A stretch of 64,000 nucleotides of DNA from Cutibacterium porci (GCF_009696315.1 NZ_VUMG01000004.1:1-64000); one strand, 5' to 3'; positions 17,504 to 26,376 are shown, counted from the first letter of the stretch. Translations and numbers: made by a program. The notes: generated from the letters alone by a model not told the origin.

Positions 17504-18865
17504 TCAAGCCTCCTGCAGTATGTGATCGACGATTTTGGTACCGACAACGAGGGATCCGATGGGGACTCGCTCGTCGACTCCGTGAAAAAGACTGATGAAG
17601 TCGAAATCGACTGGCAGCCTCAGCGGTGTGCACCCGTAACAGTTGATTCGGCGACCGTTAGGAAGGACAGCGAATCCTTTAGCGTCGGTCCCAGCCGAGT
17701 TGAGGTAGGGCAGCACGACGGCCCCCGGATCCTCAGCATCAATGGCTCGTCGAATCGCATCAACGGCTGGGCCTGTGAACGGCGCGGACGCAGCCGGTTT
17801 AAAGGAGATCGTCTCGAAGTCTATTTCTGGCCCGGCTAAGGACTTGATCGTCGACATCATGTCCTCCTCGGCTCCGGGAATGAATCGGGCATCGATCTCC
17901 GCGCTGGCACGCGTTGGGACAACATTGACTTTGTAGCCGGCCGAGAGGACCGTCGGGGTGACACTGTGCGCACAGCAGGCAGCCACCATTCGTGACAGGG
18001 GTCCAATGGGCGACAGGCTGGATTCGAGATTGTCGCGGTCAATTGTCAGGCCCCATATCGACGCTATCTGGTCAAGGAATTCCTCCTGAACCGGGTGATG
18101 CAAGTCCGGCCAGTGATGGGCGTCGATGCGGGACAGCGCATCAAGCAGATGGGTGACAGCGTTGTCCGGGTTACGCATGGATCCATGTCCTGCGCTGCCG
18201 GTGGCACTCATCCGAAACCACCACAGCCCTTTCTCGGCGGATTGGACGACGTAGACACGTTGTCCGTGCGGCGTCGTCAGAGAAAACCCGCCGACCTCGC
18301 TAATAGCCTCGGTGACGCCGTCAAAAGCCTCCGGGTGGTGAGCGCCGAGCCACGTGGAGCCGAGGGTCCCTGAGCCCTCCTCGTCTGCAAACATGATGAA
18401 GCGAATAGGCCGAGACGGCGCTTCACCTCGACGATGGCGAGCCCGGATAGCCGACAGGACCATCGCCAGGAACCCCTTCATGTCGATGGCTCCCCTGCCC
18501 CACACGCAGTTGTCCTGGACCTCACCGGACAGTGGATGGAGGGTCCAGTCAGCCGCCTCGAATGGGACGGTGTCACTGTGGCCGTGTAGCAACAGGGCAG
18601 GACGAGTCATGTCGGTGCCCCCCGGGGCCCATTCAGCGACCAGGGTGGCACGGCCTTCGGATTCATAGATGGTCACGTCGACGCCGATGTCGTCGAGGAG
18701 CCTGGTCACATACTGGCACATCTCAAGCTCGCCCCGAGCGCCCTGCGAGCCGAAGTTCTGCGAGTCGATCTGGATCATGCGGGAGCAGATGTCGACGACT
18801 TCGGCCTGCGGACAGTCTGGGCCGTCAACCAGGTCGTCGAGGGTCATGCTGAAGAGATCTGACAT
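17504..18865 (-). CDS. M20-family metallopeptidase/deacylase
   Basis: Zinc-dependent amidohydrolase of the ArgE/DapE/ACY1 group, 453 residues. Metal ligands and catalytic acids appear in HGHSDTVP, GRGAIDMKG and ADEEGSGTLG; the dimerization (lid) domain is at about 190-320. Length and sequence suit a dipeptidase or N-acyl-amino-acid deacylase better than true DapE. No signal peptide, so cytoplasmic. It is immediately followed by gltA. Substrate not determinable. Confidence 0.88.
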   Translation of the reverse strand: MSDLFSMTLDDLVDGPDCPQAEVVDICSRMIQIDSQNFGSQGARGELEMCQYVTRLLDDIGVDVTIYESEGRATLVAEWAPGGTDMTRPALLLHGHSDTVPFEAADWTLHPLSGEVQDNCVWGRGAIDMKGFLAMVLSAIRARHRRGEAPSRPIRFIMFADEEGSGTLGSTWLGAHHPEAFDGVTEAISEVGGFSLTTPHGQRVYVVQSAEKGLWWFRMSATGSAGHGSMRNPDNAVTHLLDALSRIDAHHWPDLHHPVQEEFLDQIASIWGLTIDRDNLESSLSPIGPLSRMVAACCAHSVTPTVLSAGYKVNVVPTRASAEIDARFIPGAEEDMMSTIKSLAGPEIDFETISFKPAASAPFTGPAVDAIRRAIDAEDPGAVVLPYLNSAGTDAKGFAVLPNGRRINCYGCTPLRLPVDFDFISLFHGVDERVPIGSLVVGTKIVDHILQEA

Positions 18866-18927
18866 GTCGCGATTGTGTCACTCGCGCGGGTTTCTGACGT
18901 GAGCCGGGGCACTCGATGGACGCTAAT

Positions 18928-18957
18928 TTGCATTGTGAGTCGATAGTCGACTAAAGT
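18928..18957 (+). promoter_or_regulatory. Promoter of tRNA-Leu
   Basis: TTGCAT (18928-18933) and TAAAGT (18952-18957) separated by 18 bp, about 50 bp upstream of the tRNA. Confidence 0.45.
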
Positions 18958-19004
18958 CCCATGATCGTCCGGTACCGCGCAGCAGCGTGGCATCGGAGGC
19001 ACGA

Positions 19005-19090
19005 GTCCGGGTGGCGGAATTGGTAGACGCGCTAGCTTGAGGTGCTAGTGGCCGATTAAGGCTGTGGAGGTTCAAGTCCTCTCTCGGACA
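19005..19090 (+). tRNA. tRNA-Leu (anticodon GAG)
   Basis: An 86-nt class II tRNA. Acceptor GTCCGGG (19005-19011) pairs with CTCGGAC (19083-19089), with discriminator A at 19090. The anticodon stem CTAGC/GCTAG encloses TTGAGGT, giving anticodon GAG. A long variable arm and the T-loop TTCAAGT are present. CCA is not encoded. A terminator follows. Its 3' end is a common integration site, and the downstream region carries mobile-element remnants. Confidence 0.95.
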
Positions 19091-19100
19091 CTCTGAGACA

Positions 19101-19137
19101 AGGTCTCTGGCACGGTATAACTCGTGGCCAGAGACCT
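19101..19137 (+). terminator. Terminator after tRNA-Leu
   Basis: AGGTCTCTGGC (19101-19111) pairs with GCCAGAGACCT (19127-19137), an 11-bp stem followed by TTC. It lies 10 nt after the tRNA. Confidence 0.8.
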
Positions 19138-19142
19138 TTCGT

Positions 19143-19459
19143 CATGTCCGGGCAAATTCGCGGATGGGGGCAGTAAGCCGCACGTAACCGCGAACATTCG
19201 GTGCAGATTCGTTGCAGGGCCTCAACGAGCCGCACCGGTTCGGAGGCACCGTGACTACACGGTCGGCACGATCCGCCAGGTGCGGTCAGATTCACACATA
19301 TCCAGCAGCTCTTGTACTGTTCAGTAAATGCTGACCGCTGCGAACTGCCTCGATGCCATGCATCGCATCGGATGGTCCAAATTCGTGGACGTCATGGTCG
19401 ACGAAAGGCAGCCCTGCGACCAGTGTCAAACCGGGAACTGCTACGGAGGCGCACGCTGA
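19143..19459 (+). pseudogene. Decayed ArsR/CmtR-type metal regulator upstream of cadD
   Basis: No intact gene fills this 320-bp stretch, but fragments in all three frames read in order like the second half of a CmtR-type repressor. They are: recognition-helix-like SKPHVTANIR, wing-like VRRHRDYTV and RSDSHI; then HIQQLLYCSVNAD in the next frame; then a 43-residue open frame (19328-19459) with FVDVMVDERQPCDQCQTGNC, resembling the Cys-bearing metal site at the CmtR C-terminus. The N-terminal half is missing, and at least two frameshifts would be needed. The last frame ends in TGA overlapping the cadD ATG, the coupling expected of a regulator-transporter operon. This is inference from motif order. 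Confidence 0.4.
19315..19326. promoter_or_regulatory. Short palindrome upstream of the cadD-coupled frame
   Basis: TACTG-TT-CAGTA is a perfect 12-bp inverted repeat ending one base before the ATG of the 43-residue frame. It could be a remnant of a metal-regulator operator or chance; it also lies inside the decayed regulator. Confidence 0.2.
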
Positions 19460-20043
19460 TGTGGGCTGTCATCGCCAAGGCGGTTGGCTTATTCGCCGTC
19501 ACCAACATCGACGACATCATCGTGCTATCGCTGTTCTTTGCTCGCGGTGCGAAGCGCCCCGGGACCACTCGCAACATCACGCTCGGGCAGTACCTTGGCT
19601 TCGGTGCCATCCTCGCAACAGCACTCCTCACCGCCTGGGGCGCTGGCGCTCTCTTGCCACAAAGCACCATCCCGTACTTCGGTCTCATCCCGCTCCTTCT
19701 AGGCATTAAAGCGGCATGGGAAGCATTCAGCGGTGACGACGACGACCTTGACGCCGGCAAGAAGGTCTCCGTCTTCACCGTTGCCGGCGTCACGTTCGCT
19801 AACGGTGGAGACAACATCGGAGTCTATGTACCGGTCTTCCTCACCGTTGAACCGCTGGACATCGCTCTGTTCTGCGCCGTCTTCCTGATTCTTGTAGGTG
19901 TGCTGGTGTGGCTTTCTAAGCTCGTCGCCACACGTCCTGGTATCAACGAGTGGCTAGAGCGCTCAGAGCACATCCTCTTCCCACTTGTGCTCATCATCCT
20001 TGGCATCGTCATTCTCGTAAAGGGTCATGCCTTCGGTCTGTGA
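19459..20043 (+). CDS. cadD: CadD-family cadmium resistance transporter
   Basis: Integral membrane protein of the CadD family, which confers cadmium resistance by efflux or sequestration. 194 residues, five to six hydrophobic segments, with family motifs TNIDDIIVLSLFF near the N-terminus and FANGGDNIGVYVPVF in the middle; the paired acidic residues are likely metal sites. Start ATG at 19459, nine bases after GGAGG, overlapping the stop of the short upstream frame. Its neighbours are a decayed regulator and a mobile-element remnant, so it may be transferred cargo now lacking its own repressor. Confidence 0.9.
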   Translation: MWAVIAKAVGLFAVTNIDDIIVLSLFFARGAKRPGTTRNITLGQYLGFGAILATALLTAWGAGALLPQSTIPYFGLIPLLLGIKAAWEAFSGDDDDLDAGKKVSVFTVAGVTFANGGDNIGVYVPVFLTVEPLDIALFCAVFLILVGVLVWLSKLVATRPGINEWLERSEHILFPLVLIILGIVILVKGHAFGL

Positions 20044-20124
20044 GGTACAGCCGACGCCAGCAAGAGTGGCGATATCGCGCGCAAGACATGCCGCCTCTGC
20101 AAAGTGAGCCGGTCGCGGCGATAA

Positions 20125-20544
20125 TTGTGCAATCATGTCGGATTTCTTGTCTTTGCCAGCGTCGCCAGGGAGTTGCCGCTCCTACGTCGGGGTCGTTTGT
20201 TTGCGGGGGTTCCTGACTCGGATTTGCGCCAATTCCGGGCATCGATGTACCACGTGGAAGCCCGCATCGTCGATACAGCATTGCACGTCACAGACCGAGC
20301 CCTCCAAGCCGGGGACATCAACCTAGCCCGCTGGGCACTCACCCAAGGACTACTCGTATCCCCCGACCACGAAGACCTCATAACCGGATGCCTACGCACC
20401 GAATACCAAGCCGGAAACATGGACAAAGTCAACGACCTCATCAACCACCTCTCCGCAACAGCGCGGCGGCTAGGCGTAGACCTCAACGACGACACTACCC
20501 GGATCATCGACTCCCTCACCCATATCACCAGGAACGCATCATGA
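20125..20544 (+). pseudogene. C-terminal fragment of a BTAD-like regulatory protein
   Basis: From about residue 40 the sequence matches the helical-repeat C-terminus of actinobacterial BTAD/LysM-type regulators found in conjugative elements (VEARIVDTALHVTDRALQAGDINLARWALTQGLLVSPDHEDL). No N-terminal membrane, LysM or DNA-binding part precedes it, and the first ~35 residues read as unrelated junction sequence. It therefore looks truncated by the deletion that shaped this region. Its stop lies 29 bases before the next gene. Confidence 0.6.
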
Positions 20545-20573
20545 CCGCTTTATCCCATGCAAGGAGAATTGTC

Positions 20574-21164
20574 ATGCACCATCGTGGCGCATCCCTAACC
20601 GCAACCGTTATCACCCTGGCAGCCCTGACAGGCTGCCAGTCAAGCGGGGCAGCCACAGCCCCCACACCGACACCCCACGCCTCCACTACGATGACGGCGA
20701 GTCCTACCCCCACACCAACACCCCCAACAGGTGCGATCAGCGCCACCGACGCCGAAACCGTGTACCGCACCTTGGCCGCCAACGTCTTCGCATTAGAAAA
20801 GAACGGTGGCCTGGTTCCTGGGGAACCCGCACCCGCGACACTGTCGAACTACGCCACCGGCCAAGCACTCAAAAACTACATGACCTTTAACCACAAGATC
20901 TCAGGCTTGGGCATCAAAGCAACAGCAGGGACCCCAAAGATCACCGCCGTACGCGAAAAAACGGGAGACACGACATATCCCGAAGCCGCTATCGCCCTGG
21001 AATCGTGCGAAGACTACACGTCCATCCGCACAATCCAGCGTGACGGCAAGACTGATCACGGCCGACTCATTCACGTTGATAGCTGGTATGCCCGCCACAA
21101 GGCAGGCACCATCAAAATGATCGCACAGAACGGAGTGGAGGTTCCCTCATGCGACGTCAAGTAA
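20574..21164 (+). CDS. Lipoprotein of conjugative-element type
   Basis: 196 residues. Signal peptide with lipobox ALTGC at about residues 17-21, a Thr/Pro-rich linker, then a globular domain (DAETVYRTLAANVFALEKNGGLVP ... VALESCEDYTS ... VEVPSCDVK) with two cysteines. This resembles small lipoproteins in the transfer modules of actinobacterial integrative elements. Start ATG at 20574 with AGGAGA six bases upstream; an in-frame ATG at 20541 has a weaker site. Overlaps the next gene by 16 bp. Function unknown. Confidence 0.72.
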   Translation: MHHRGASLTATVITLAALTGCQSSGAATAPTPTPHASTTMTASPTPTPTPPTGAISATDAETVYRTLAANVFALEKNGGLVPGEPAPATLSNYATGQALKNYMTFNHKISGLGIKATAGTPKITAVREKTGDTTYPEAAIALESCEDYTSIRTIQRDGKTDHGRLIHVDSWYARHKAGTIKMIAQNGVEVPSCDVK

Positions 21165-21460
21165 TCACGACCACCGTGCTGGGACTAGCCCTGGCCACCA
21201 GTGCACTTCCCGCCCTCGCCAGTGATGGCGGCTGGAACGGCAGTGTGAATACGGATGGTCCTGGCTATGATGTGCGCGCTGACGTGGATTACCACCACAC
21301 CACCGGTGGCAGCGGTAGTCGGGCCGGAGGCCATCATGGAGGTGGGGGCCATAGTGATGGCGGGGGCGAAGCCATCGACGGGCGTTCCCGCGCCGACGCC
21401 GAAGCCGAACTCGCCGAAGCAGACCGAAACCAAGACCTCGTCATAGCGCTACATCAGTAA
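21149..21460 (+). CDS. Secreted Gly/His-rich protein, probably truncated
   Basis: 103 residues: a signal peptide (MRRQVITTTVLGLALATSALPALA, cleavage after ALA), then a short polar part and a Gly/His/Ser-rich linker (GGHHGGGGHSDGGG), then an acidic helix. In conjugative elements the homologous secreted protein runs on after the Gly-rich linker into a Cys-containing domain, which is absent here. So the 3' end is probably a deletion junction. Follows the lipoprotein with overlap. Confidence 0.6.
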   Translation: MRRQVITTTVLGLALATSALPALASDGGWNGSVNTDGPGYDVRADVDYHHTTGGSGSRAGGHHGGGGHSDGGGEAIDGRSRADAEAELAEADRNQDLVIALHQ

Positions 21461-21648
21461 CACCCGTGGGTCTCGGCGTTATGGACTACGGGCGTCGCGG
21501 CTGATCGTTTTCTCACACCACGATCCGCCCCATGCACGATTAACCACACCTGCGGATCGACGCTCCCTGACGGACCTCTCGGCTCATATCGTGCGTAACG
21601 ATCGTCTTCGAAGATGAGGCGGCGAAATCGACGCGAAGGAGCATCTCG

Positions 21649-22782
21649 ATGTCATTTTCACGCAAGCTCAGTGCACTGGCTATTGCCGGCACCATGGCGG
21701 TAACCGGTGTAAGTATGGCAACTCCGACCCTCGCCAATGCCGACACCGGTGCCCAGCTAGCCGCAGCGGAACCCGCTATCAACCAGGTTCACAAGGAAAC
21801 CGGCTACTTCAAGACCACCGACAAGTTAGGAACCAAGCTGTTCTACCGCAAGGACATCGTCCCCAATGCCAGAGGAGCCGTCGTCCTGGTCCACGGGCTC
21901 ATGGAAAACTCTTCTAACTACGAATACCTGACCAAGAGCCTTACTGATGCTGGTTACAGCGTGTATCGCTTTGACAATCGCGGTCACGGCCGAAGCGCTG
22001 CCCCGTACGTCAACAATTCCATTCCACGTGGCCAGTTCGATGACTGGTGGAACATCGAATCCGATATTCATCAAGTAGTCGGCACCGCTCATCAGGAAAA
22101 CGCTGGCAAGAAAGTGTTCCTGTTGGGACACTCCATGGGCGGCATCGCCGTCCAGTCTTATGGAATCATGTACCCAGGCACTGTCGACGGCATCGTCTCC
22201 TCCGGTGGCGGCACCTTCGCCAACGTCGATGGCCCGGATACCCAGGGACCGACGACGATCACTCCTGACAACCTTAACTTCTTCGCCAAACACGCACTGC
22301 CACAGATCAGCCAGATCCTCCCAATGGATCAAATAACAAGCTTCGACGCCCGTCTTGTCAAAATGGCCGTCAAAGATCCAAAATCCATCCGGATGCCATC
22401 AGGACCGTTATCGTCCAGGGTCATCCTGGTTGGCCGCCCACCATACGGCCTATGCTCGGATCCCGAAGTCCGCATCGACCACTGGTACCGCGATCCTCTG
22501 TACAACCACTATGTCAGGCTGGGCCTGGCTGAACAGATGGTCGTCGGCGAGACCTATAACGTCATGAATGCCCACGATTTCACGGCTCCGACGTTGATTA
22601 TGCATGGCGAAAATGATGGCCTTGTGCCTAGCTATTTTGACGTCAACTGGTACAACGCCATCACCTCGAAGGACAAGAAGATCATCCAGTGGCATGGCCT
22701 CATGCACGAGATTTTCAACGAGCCCACCAAGGACCAGGTCATCAAGACCGCCGTCGACTGGATCAACTCCCACAACAATTGA
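21649..22782 (+). CDS. Secreted lysophospholipase-like alpha/beta hydrolase
   Basis: 377 residues with a Sec signal peptide of about 31 residues (cleavage near LANA-DT). The hydrolase_4/monoacylglycerol-lipase pattern is clear: oxyanion strand VVLVHGLMENSSNYEYL, RFDNRGHGRS, nucleophile elbow LLGHSMGG, acid in IMHGENDGLVP, and His in WHGLMHEIFNE. The enzyme should hydrolyse lysophospholipids or monoglycerides outside the cell, fitting a lipid-rich skin habitat. AGGAG lies seven bases before the ATG. It is followed by a terminator and stands alone. Confidence 0.9.
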   Translation: MSFSRKLSALAIAGTMAVTGVSMATPTLANADTGAQLAAAEPAINQVHKETGYFKTTDKLGTKLFYRKDIVPNARGAVVLVHGLMENSSNYEYLTKSLTDAGYSVYRFDNRGHGRSAAPYVNNSIPRGQFDDWWNIESDIHQVVGTAHQENAGKKVFLLGHSMGGIAVQSYGIMYPGTVDGIVSSGGGTFANVDGPDTQGPTTITPDNLNFFAKHALPQISQILPMDQITSFDARLVKMAVKDPKSIRMPSGPLSSRVILVGRPPYGLCSDPEVRIDHWYRDPLYNHYVRLGLAEQMVVGETYNVMNAHDFTAPTLIMHGENDGLVPSYFDVNWYNAITSKDKKIIQWHGLMHEIFNEPTKDQVIKTAVDWINSHNN

Positions 22783-22801
22783 GGTAGCCTATTCAAAAGT
22801 G

Positions 22802-22827
22802 GCGTTCCGCAGTTGGCCGCGGAACGC
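22802..22827 (+). terminator. Terminator after the secreted hydrolase
   Basis: GCGTTCCGC (22802-22810) pairs with GCGGAACGC (22819-22827); 9-bp stem, 8-nt loop, no T-tract. Confidence 0.6.
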
Positions 22828-22971
22828 TACCCCTGTTCCCTCACCCGTCTGTCTGACGTATTGAGCCCCGACAACTCATCGGACATAAATGGCTGGGAAA
22901 CCTGGCAGAACCAGTAAAATATGCCCATGCCCCACTCTGATGACCATGGGGACTGACGAAAGGAGCCATTC

Positions 22972-23187
22972 GTGAGCCTGAGCGACAAGATCAACAACAA
23001 GAGTGACGAGGCCGTCGGCACCGCCAAGGAGAAAATCGGTGACCTCACCGATAACAACGACCTCAAGAGCGAGGGCGTTGGCCAGAAGGCCAGCGGCAAA
23101 GTAGGTCAGAAGATCGAAGACGTCAAGGACAAGGTGACTGACCTTAAGCACGATGCGCAAGCTGCCATTGACAAGCTGAAGGACTGA
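22972..23187 (+). CDS. CsbD-family stress protein
   Basis: 71 residues, almost all charged helix (KINNKSDEAVGTAKEKIGDLTDNNDLKSEGVGQKASGKVGQKIEDVKDKV), typical of CsbD. Members are abundant stress-induced proteins of unknown mechanism. GTG start with AGGAG six bases upstream. Flanked by terminators, so monocistronic. Confidence 0.9.
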   Translation: MSLSDKINNKSDEAVGTAKEKIGDLTDNNDLKSEGVGQKASGKVGQKIEDVKDKVTDLKHDAQAAIDKLKD

Positions 23188-23195
23188 TGAAAGTC

Positions 23196-23220
23196 GGGCC
23201 GGACACCAAACGTCCGGCCC
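23196..23220 (+). terminator. Terminator after csbD-like gene
   Basis: GGGCCGGAC (23196-23204), loop ACCAAAC, GTCCGGCCC (23212-23220). The following ogt ATG is only 10 bases downstream. Confidence 0.7.
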
Positions 23221-23230
23221 ACTTCATGTT

Positions 23231-23746
23231 ATGACAGCATCGATACAGCGCCGCTTCGCCACCACCATTGGCGAGCTGGAAATAACTGCCACCATCAATG
23301 GAGTCAGCCGGCTCGTCTTCGTCACAACAGATCCGTCGCCATCACCTGCCGTGCCGAATGTTCCGCACGGCAACGATGTCGTGTCACGCGCCATTGCACA
23401 AATCATCGAGTATGCGGCAGGGTCACGGACCTCATTCGACGTACCGCTGGATCTCTCTGCAGCGACTGATTTTCAGCGCACCGTCCTGGCAGGCTTGCAG
23501 ACGATTCCGTATGGACAGACTGTCAGCTACCACCACTTGGCACGCCTCATTGGACAGCCGACAGCGTCTCGCGCCGTAGGCCATGCTTGTGCGTCGAACC
23601 CACTACCTATCCTCATTCCATGTCACCGGGTGCTACGAAGCGATGGCCAACTCGGGGGATACCTCGGTGGCACCCACCTCAAGCGTTTCCTGCTCGATCT
23701 AGAGGCACGCCATACGTCAGGTCCGGTCTCCTCCCAGCGTGACTGA
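23231..23746 (+). CDS. ogt: Methylated-DNA-protein-cysteine methyltransferase
   Basis: Suicide DNA-repair enzyme that removes O6-alkyl groups from guanine. 171 residues; active-site PCHRV with the acceptor Cys, plus the helix-turn-helix TVSYHHLARLIGQPTASRAVGHACASNPLPILIPC. No Shine-Dalgarno precedes the ATG, which lies 10 bases after a terminator hairpin, so translation may be leaderless or depend on read-through. Its 3' end overlaps dprA tail-to-tail by 30 bp. Confidence 0.93.
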   Translation: MTASIQRRFATTIGELEITATINGVSRLVFVTTDPSPSPAVPNVPHGNDVVSRAIAQIIEYAAGSRTSFDVPLDLSAATDFQRTVLAGLQTIPYGQTVSYHHLARLIGQPTASRAVGHACASNPLPILIPCHRVLRSDGQLGGYLGGTHLKRFLLDLEARHTSGPVSSQRD

Positions 23747-24856
23747 CCAGGTGCCGTCGAGACAACACGCCGCCATGCCGAGTTGCTCGAGGACAGTTAA
23801 GGCAGCCGAGCACTGCGTGATGGATACGCCGGCAGACGCTGCCAACTCATCTAGGCCATACGACCCGCGAGCAGGAAGAGCCTCGTGAACAGCGAGTTCG
23901 GTCGCGTTCAGGACGTCTGTGGGCAGGCTGCGACCGGCTGGCCTTTCTGGTTCTGGGGCAAGTTCCCCAACGATTCCTCGGACGTCATCAGCATCACGCA
24001 CCAGGATCGCCTCACCATCACGGATCAGCTTGTTAGTTCCCGTCGATCGGCTCGACGTCACCGGTCCGGGGACTGCCATGACAGCGGTTCCTAACGCATT
24101 GGCCCACGACGCAGTATTGATCGCTCCTGACCGCCATCCAGCCTCCACGACGACGGTGCCCGTTGAGAGCGCCGCAATAAGCCGGTTTCGAGCCAAGAAC
24201 CCGGGCCGTGTCGGGTGACGGCCCGGCGGTAACTCTGAAACGAGCAGACCCGTCGCCGCTATTTGTTCCAGCACTGCGACGTTGCCGCGCGGATAAAGGA
24301 TGTCGAGCCCGCACGCGAGGACACCAACCGTTGTTCCATATGCCGACATCGCCCCGCGGTGAGCTGCCACATCAACACCGTAGGCACCTCCAGAAATAAC
24401 AGTCTGAGCGCCGGTTCCGTCGGTGTGTCCCTGCACCAAGTGGTAGGCCATCTCTGTAGCGACGTCTTGTCCATAGCTGCTGGCAGACCGGCATCCGACA
24501 ATAGCCACCGACTGGCGTGAGACGTCAGCAAGGTAAGCAGGCCCGACAACCCATAGCCCCAAGGGCACGCCACCCATGCCAGACTTTTCTACCCTCGCGA
24601 GGGTATCGAGGCTCGTCGGCCATTCTTCATCCCCAGGAATGAGAAATCTCATGGCAGCTTGTTCCGAACGCTCCACAAGCCGATCAACATCAAGCCCTCT
24701 AGCTCGCGCGTGCCATCTCTCGCCGGAATCAGCAAGAATACGTCGCCACAGGTCTTCAGGAGTCGTCTCACACAGTCGTCGCGCCATAGTGGCACTCCCA
24801 GGCTCGACGGCAGCCGTCAGAGCAGCGCGGGCCAGTCGTTCATCAGTCCACGTCAT
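23717..24856 (-). CDS. dprA: DNA-processing protein DprA/Smf
   Basis: Loads RecA on incoming single-stranded DNA in transforming bacteria; conserved also in non-competent species. The Rossmann domain has VAIVGCRSASSYGQDVA, SGGAYGVDVAAHRGAM and FLARNRLIAALSTGTVVVEA; a winged-helix C-terminal domain (LDELAASAGVSITQCSAALTVLEQLGM) follows. 379 residues from the ATG at 24856, with GGGGGAGG five bases upstream; its start overlaps the comM stop (ATGA). Confidence 0.93.
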   Translation of the reverse strand: MTWTDERLARAALTAAVEPGSATMARRLCETTPEDLWRRILADSGERWHARARGLDVDRLVERSEQAAMRFLIPGDEEWPTSLDTLARVEKSGMGGVPLGLWVVGPAYLADVSRQSVAIVGCRSASSYGQDVATEMAYHLVQGHTDGTGAQTVISGGAYGVDVAAHRGAMSAYGTTVGVLACGLDILYPRGNVAVLEQIAATGLLVSELPPGRHPTRPGFLARNRLIAALSTGTVVVEAGWRSGAINTASWANALGTAVMAVPGPVTSSRSTGTNKLIRDGEAILVRDADDVRGIVGELAPEPERPAGRSLPTDVLNATELAVHEALPARGSYGLDELAASAGVSITQCSAALTVLEQLGMAACCLDGTWSVTLGGDRT

Positions 24857-26376
24857 CGCAACCTCCCCCGTCGCATCCCCAAGGCCTCCGCTACACACGC
24901 CTTATCCACGTTGTCCTTGCCCTCGAGGTCGGCTACCGTCCATGCGATGCGTAGCACTTTGTCGACGCCCCGAGCGGTGAGACGTCCGGTTCTCAGGGCA
25001 TCGTCGATCATTCGGGTAGCGTCATTGCCTGGCAGCATTTGCCGTAAAACCTTTCCCGGCACCTCGGCGTTGCATCGCCACGGAGCGTCCTGCCATCGGG
25101 CGGCTGCACGCTCTCGAGCACGCGCAACCCGATCATGCACTGCTGCGCTAGATTCCCCGGCTGGCAGCGTCGATTTATCGAGCAGATAAGCGGATGTCAA
25201 TGGCCGCATCCGCACTGTGACATCGACCCGGTCGAGGATCGGGCCCGAAAGCCGACCTGCATATCGCCGAACCTGTTGTGGAGTACATGTGCACCGTCCT
25301 GATGGGTCATCGGCTAGCCCGCACGGGCAGGGATTGAGGGCCATCACTAGTTGGAACCGAGCCGGGAATGTCGTGTGGGCTTGTGAACGCCCGATGACAA
25401 TCTCCCCAGTCTCCAACGGTCCGCGCAGCGAGTCCAACACCTTTGGCGCGAACTCTGGAGCCTCATCAAGGAACAACACTCCCCGATGAGCCAGCGATAT
25501 TGCGCCTGGCTGAGCAATGCGTGCTCCCCCACCAACCATGGCAGCCATTGACACCGAGTGATGGGGTTGGGCTAGTGGAGGTCTCGCTATGAGACGCCCG
25601 GTCCCCCGTCCAGCTAAGGAATGGAGCGCGGTGACCTCGAGGGCGTCGCGATGATCGAGTCCGGGAAGGATGCTGGGAAGCCGTCGTGCCAACATGGATT
25701 TTCCACAACCGGGGGCGCCGCGCAAAAGTATGTGATGGCGACCGGCAGCCGCCACTTCGAGGGCTCGGCGCGCCTCGCCTTGGCCGATAACCTCTGCCAA
25801 GTCTCCAACGTCTGAGTCCGCGTCAACCGACTCCACAACGGTATCGGCAGGAAGCGATACCGGACGGCCGTGCAGCACGTCAATGACGTCGCTGAGATGC
25901 CCCACTGGCCAAATCGTCAGCCCCTCCACGAGACCAGCCTCACTACGCTGGCTCATCGGAACGATTGCTCGCTCAAATCCGGCCCGACGCGCCGCTAGTA
26001 ACGCTGGCAGCACACCACGCACGGGACGTACCCGACCATCCAACCCGAGTTCCCCGATCATGACCGTCGACCCCAAAAGAGTCAGTGGAATCTTGTTGTC
26101 AGCAGCCAGCGTTGCAGCCGCGATAGCCAGATCGAAATGCGTACCAGCCTTAGGCAAACCAGCTGGCGTGAGATTGATCGTCAACACATTGCTAGGCCAC
26201 GACAGCCCCGCCGCGCACACAGCCGCCCGGCAGCGATCCCGGGCCTCATGAAGCGCCGCGTCTGGCAGGCCGACGAGCACGGTACGCGGAAGCCCAGACG
26301 AGATTGCGGCTTCCACCTCAACCATCGAGCCTTGCATCCCAACCAGTGCCACCGACCATGCACTTGCCCCGGTCAC
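24853..26376 (-). CDS. comM: YifB/ComM-type Mg-chelatase-like AAA+ ATPase
   Basis: 507 residues. N-terminal ChlI-like fold ([25 protein letters not shown]), then an AAA+ module with Walker A GAPGCGKS and Walker B-like [12 protein letters not shown], then a C-terminal Mg_chelatase_C domain with a CPCG...CxC cluster ([17 protein letters not shown]). ComM is a branch-migration helicase for integrating transformed DNA. GTG start overlaps the yraN stop (GTGA); middle gene of yraN-comM-dprA. Confidence 0.94.
   Translation of the reverse strand: MTGASAWSVALVGMQGSMVEVEAAISSGLPRTVLVGLPDAALHEARDRCRAAVCAAGLSWPSNVLTINLTPAGLPKAGTHFDLAIAAATLAADNKIPLTLLGSTVMIGELGLDGRVRPVRGVLPALLAARRAGFERAIVPMSQRSEAGLVEGLTIWPVGHLSDVIDVLHGRPVSLPADTVVESVDADSDVGDLAEVIGQGEARRALEVAAAGRHHILLRGAPGCGKSMLARRLPSILPGLDHRDALEVTALHSLAGRGTGRLIARPPLAQPHHSVSMAAMVGGGARIAQPGAISLAHRGVLFLDEAPEFAPKVLDSLRGPLETGEIVIGRSQAHTTFPARFQLVMALNPCPCGLADDPSGRCTCTPQQVRRYAGRLSGPILDRVDVTVRMRPLTSAYLLDKSTLPAGESSAAVHDRVARARERAAARWQDAPWRCNAEVPGKVLRQMLPGNDATRMIDDALRTGRLTARGVDKVLRIAWTVADLEGKDNVDKACVAEALGMRRGRLR

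Noticed and set aside
19056-19295. 79-residue minus-strand frame next to tRNA-Leu, considered as an integrase tail
   Set aside because: No tyrosine-recombinase motif, and its end is read from the tRNA sequence itself.
21590-21630. TCTTCGAAGA palindrome upstream of the secreted hydrolase
   Set aside because: Only 10 bp, no clear promoter around it and no second copy seen; likely chance.
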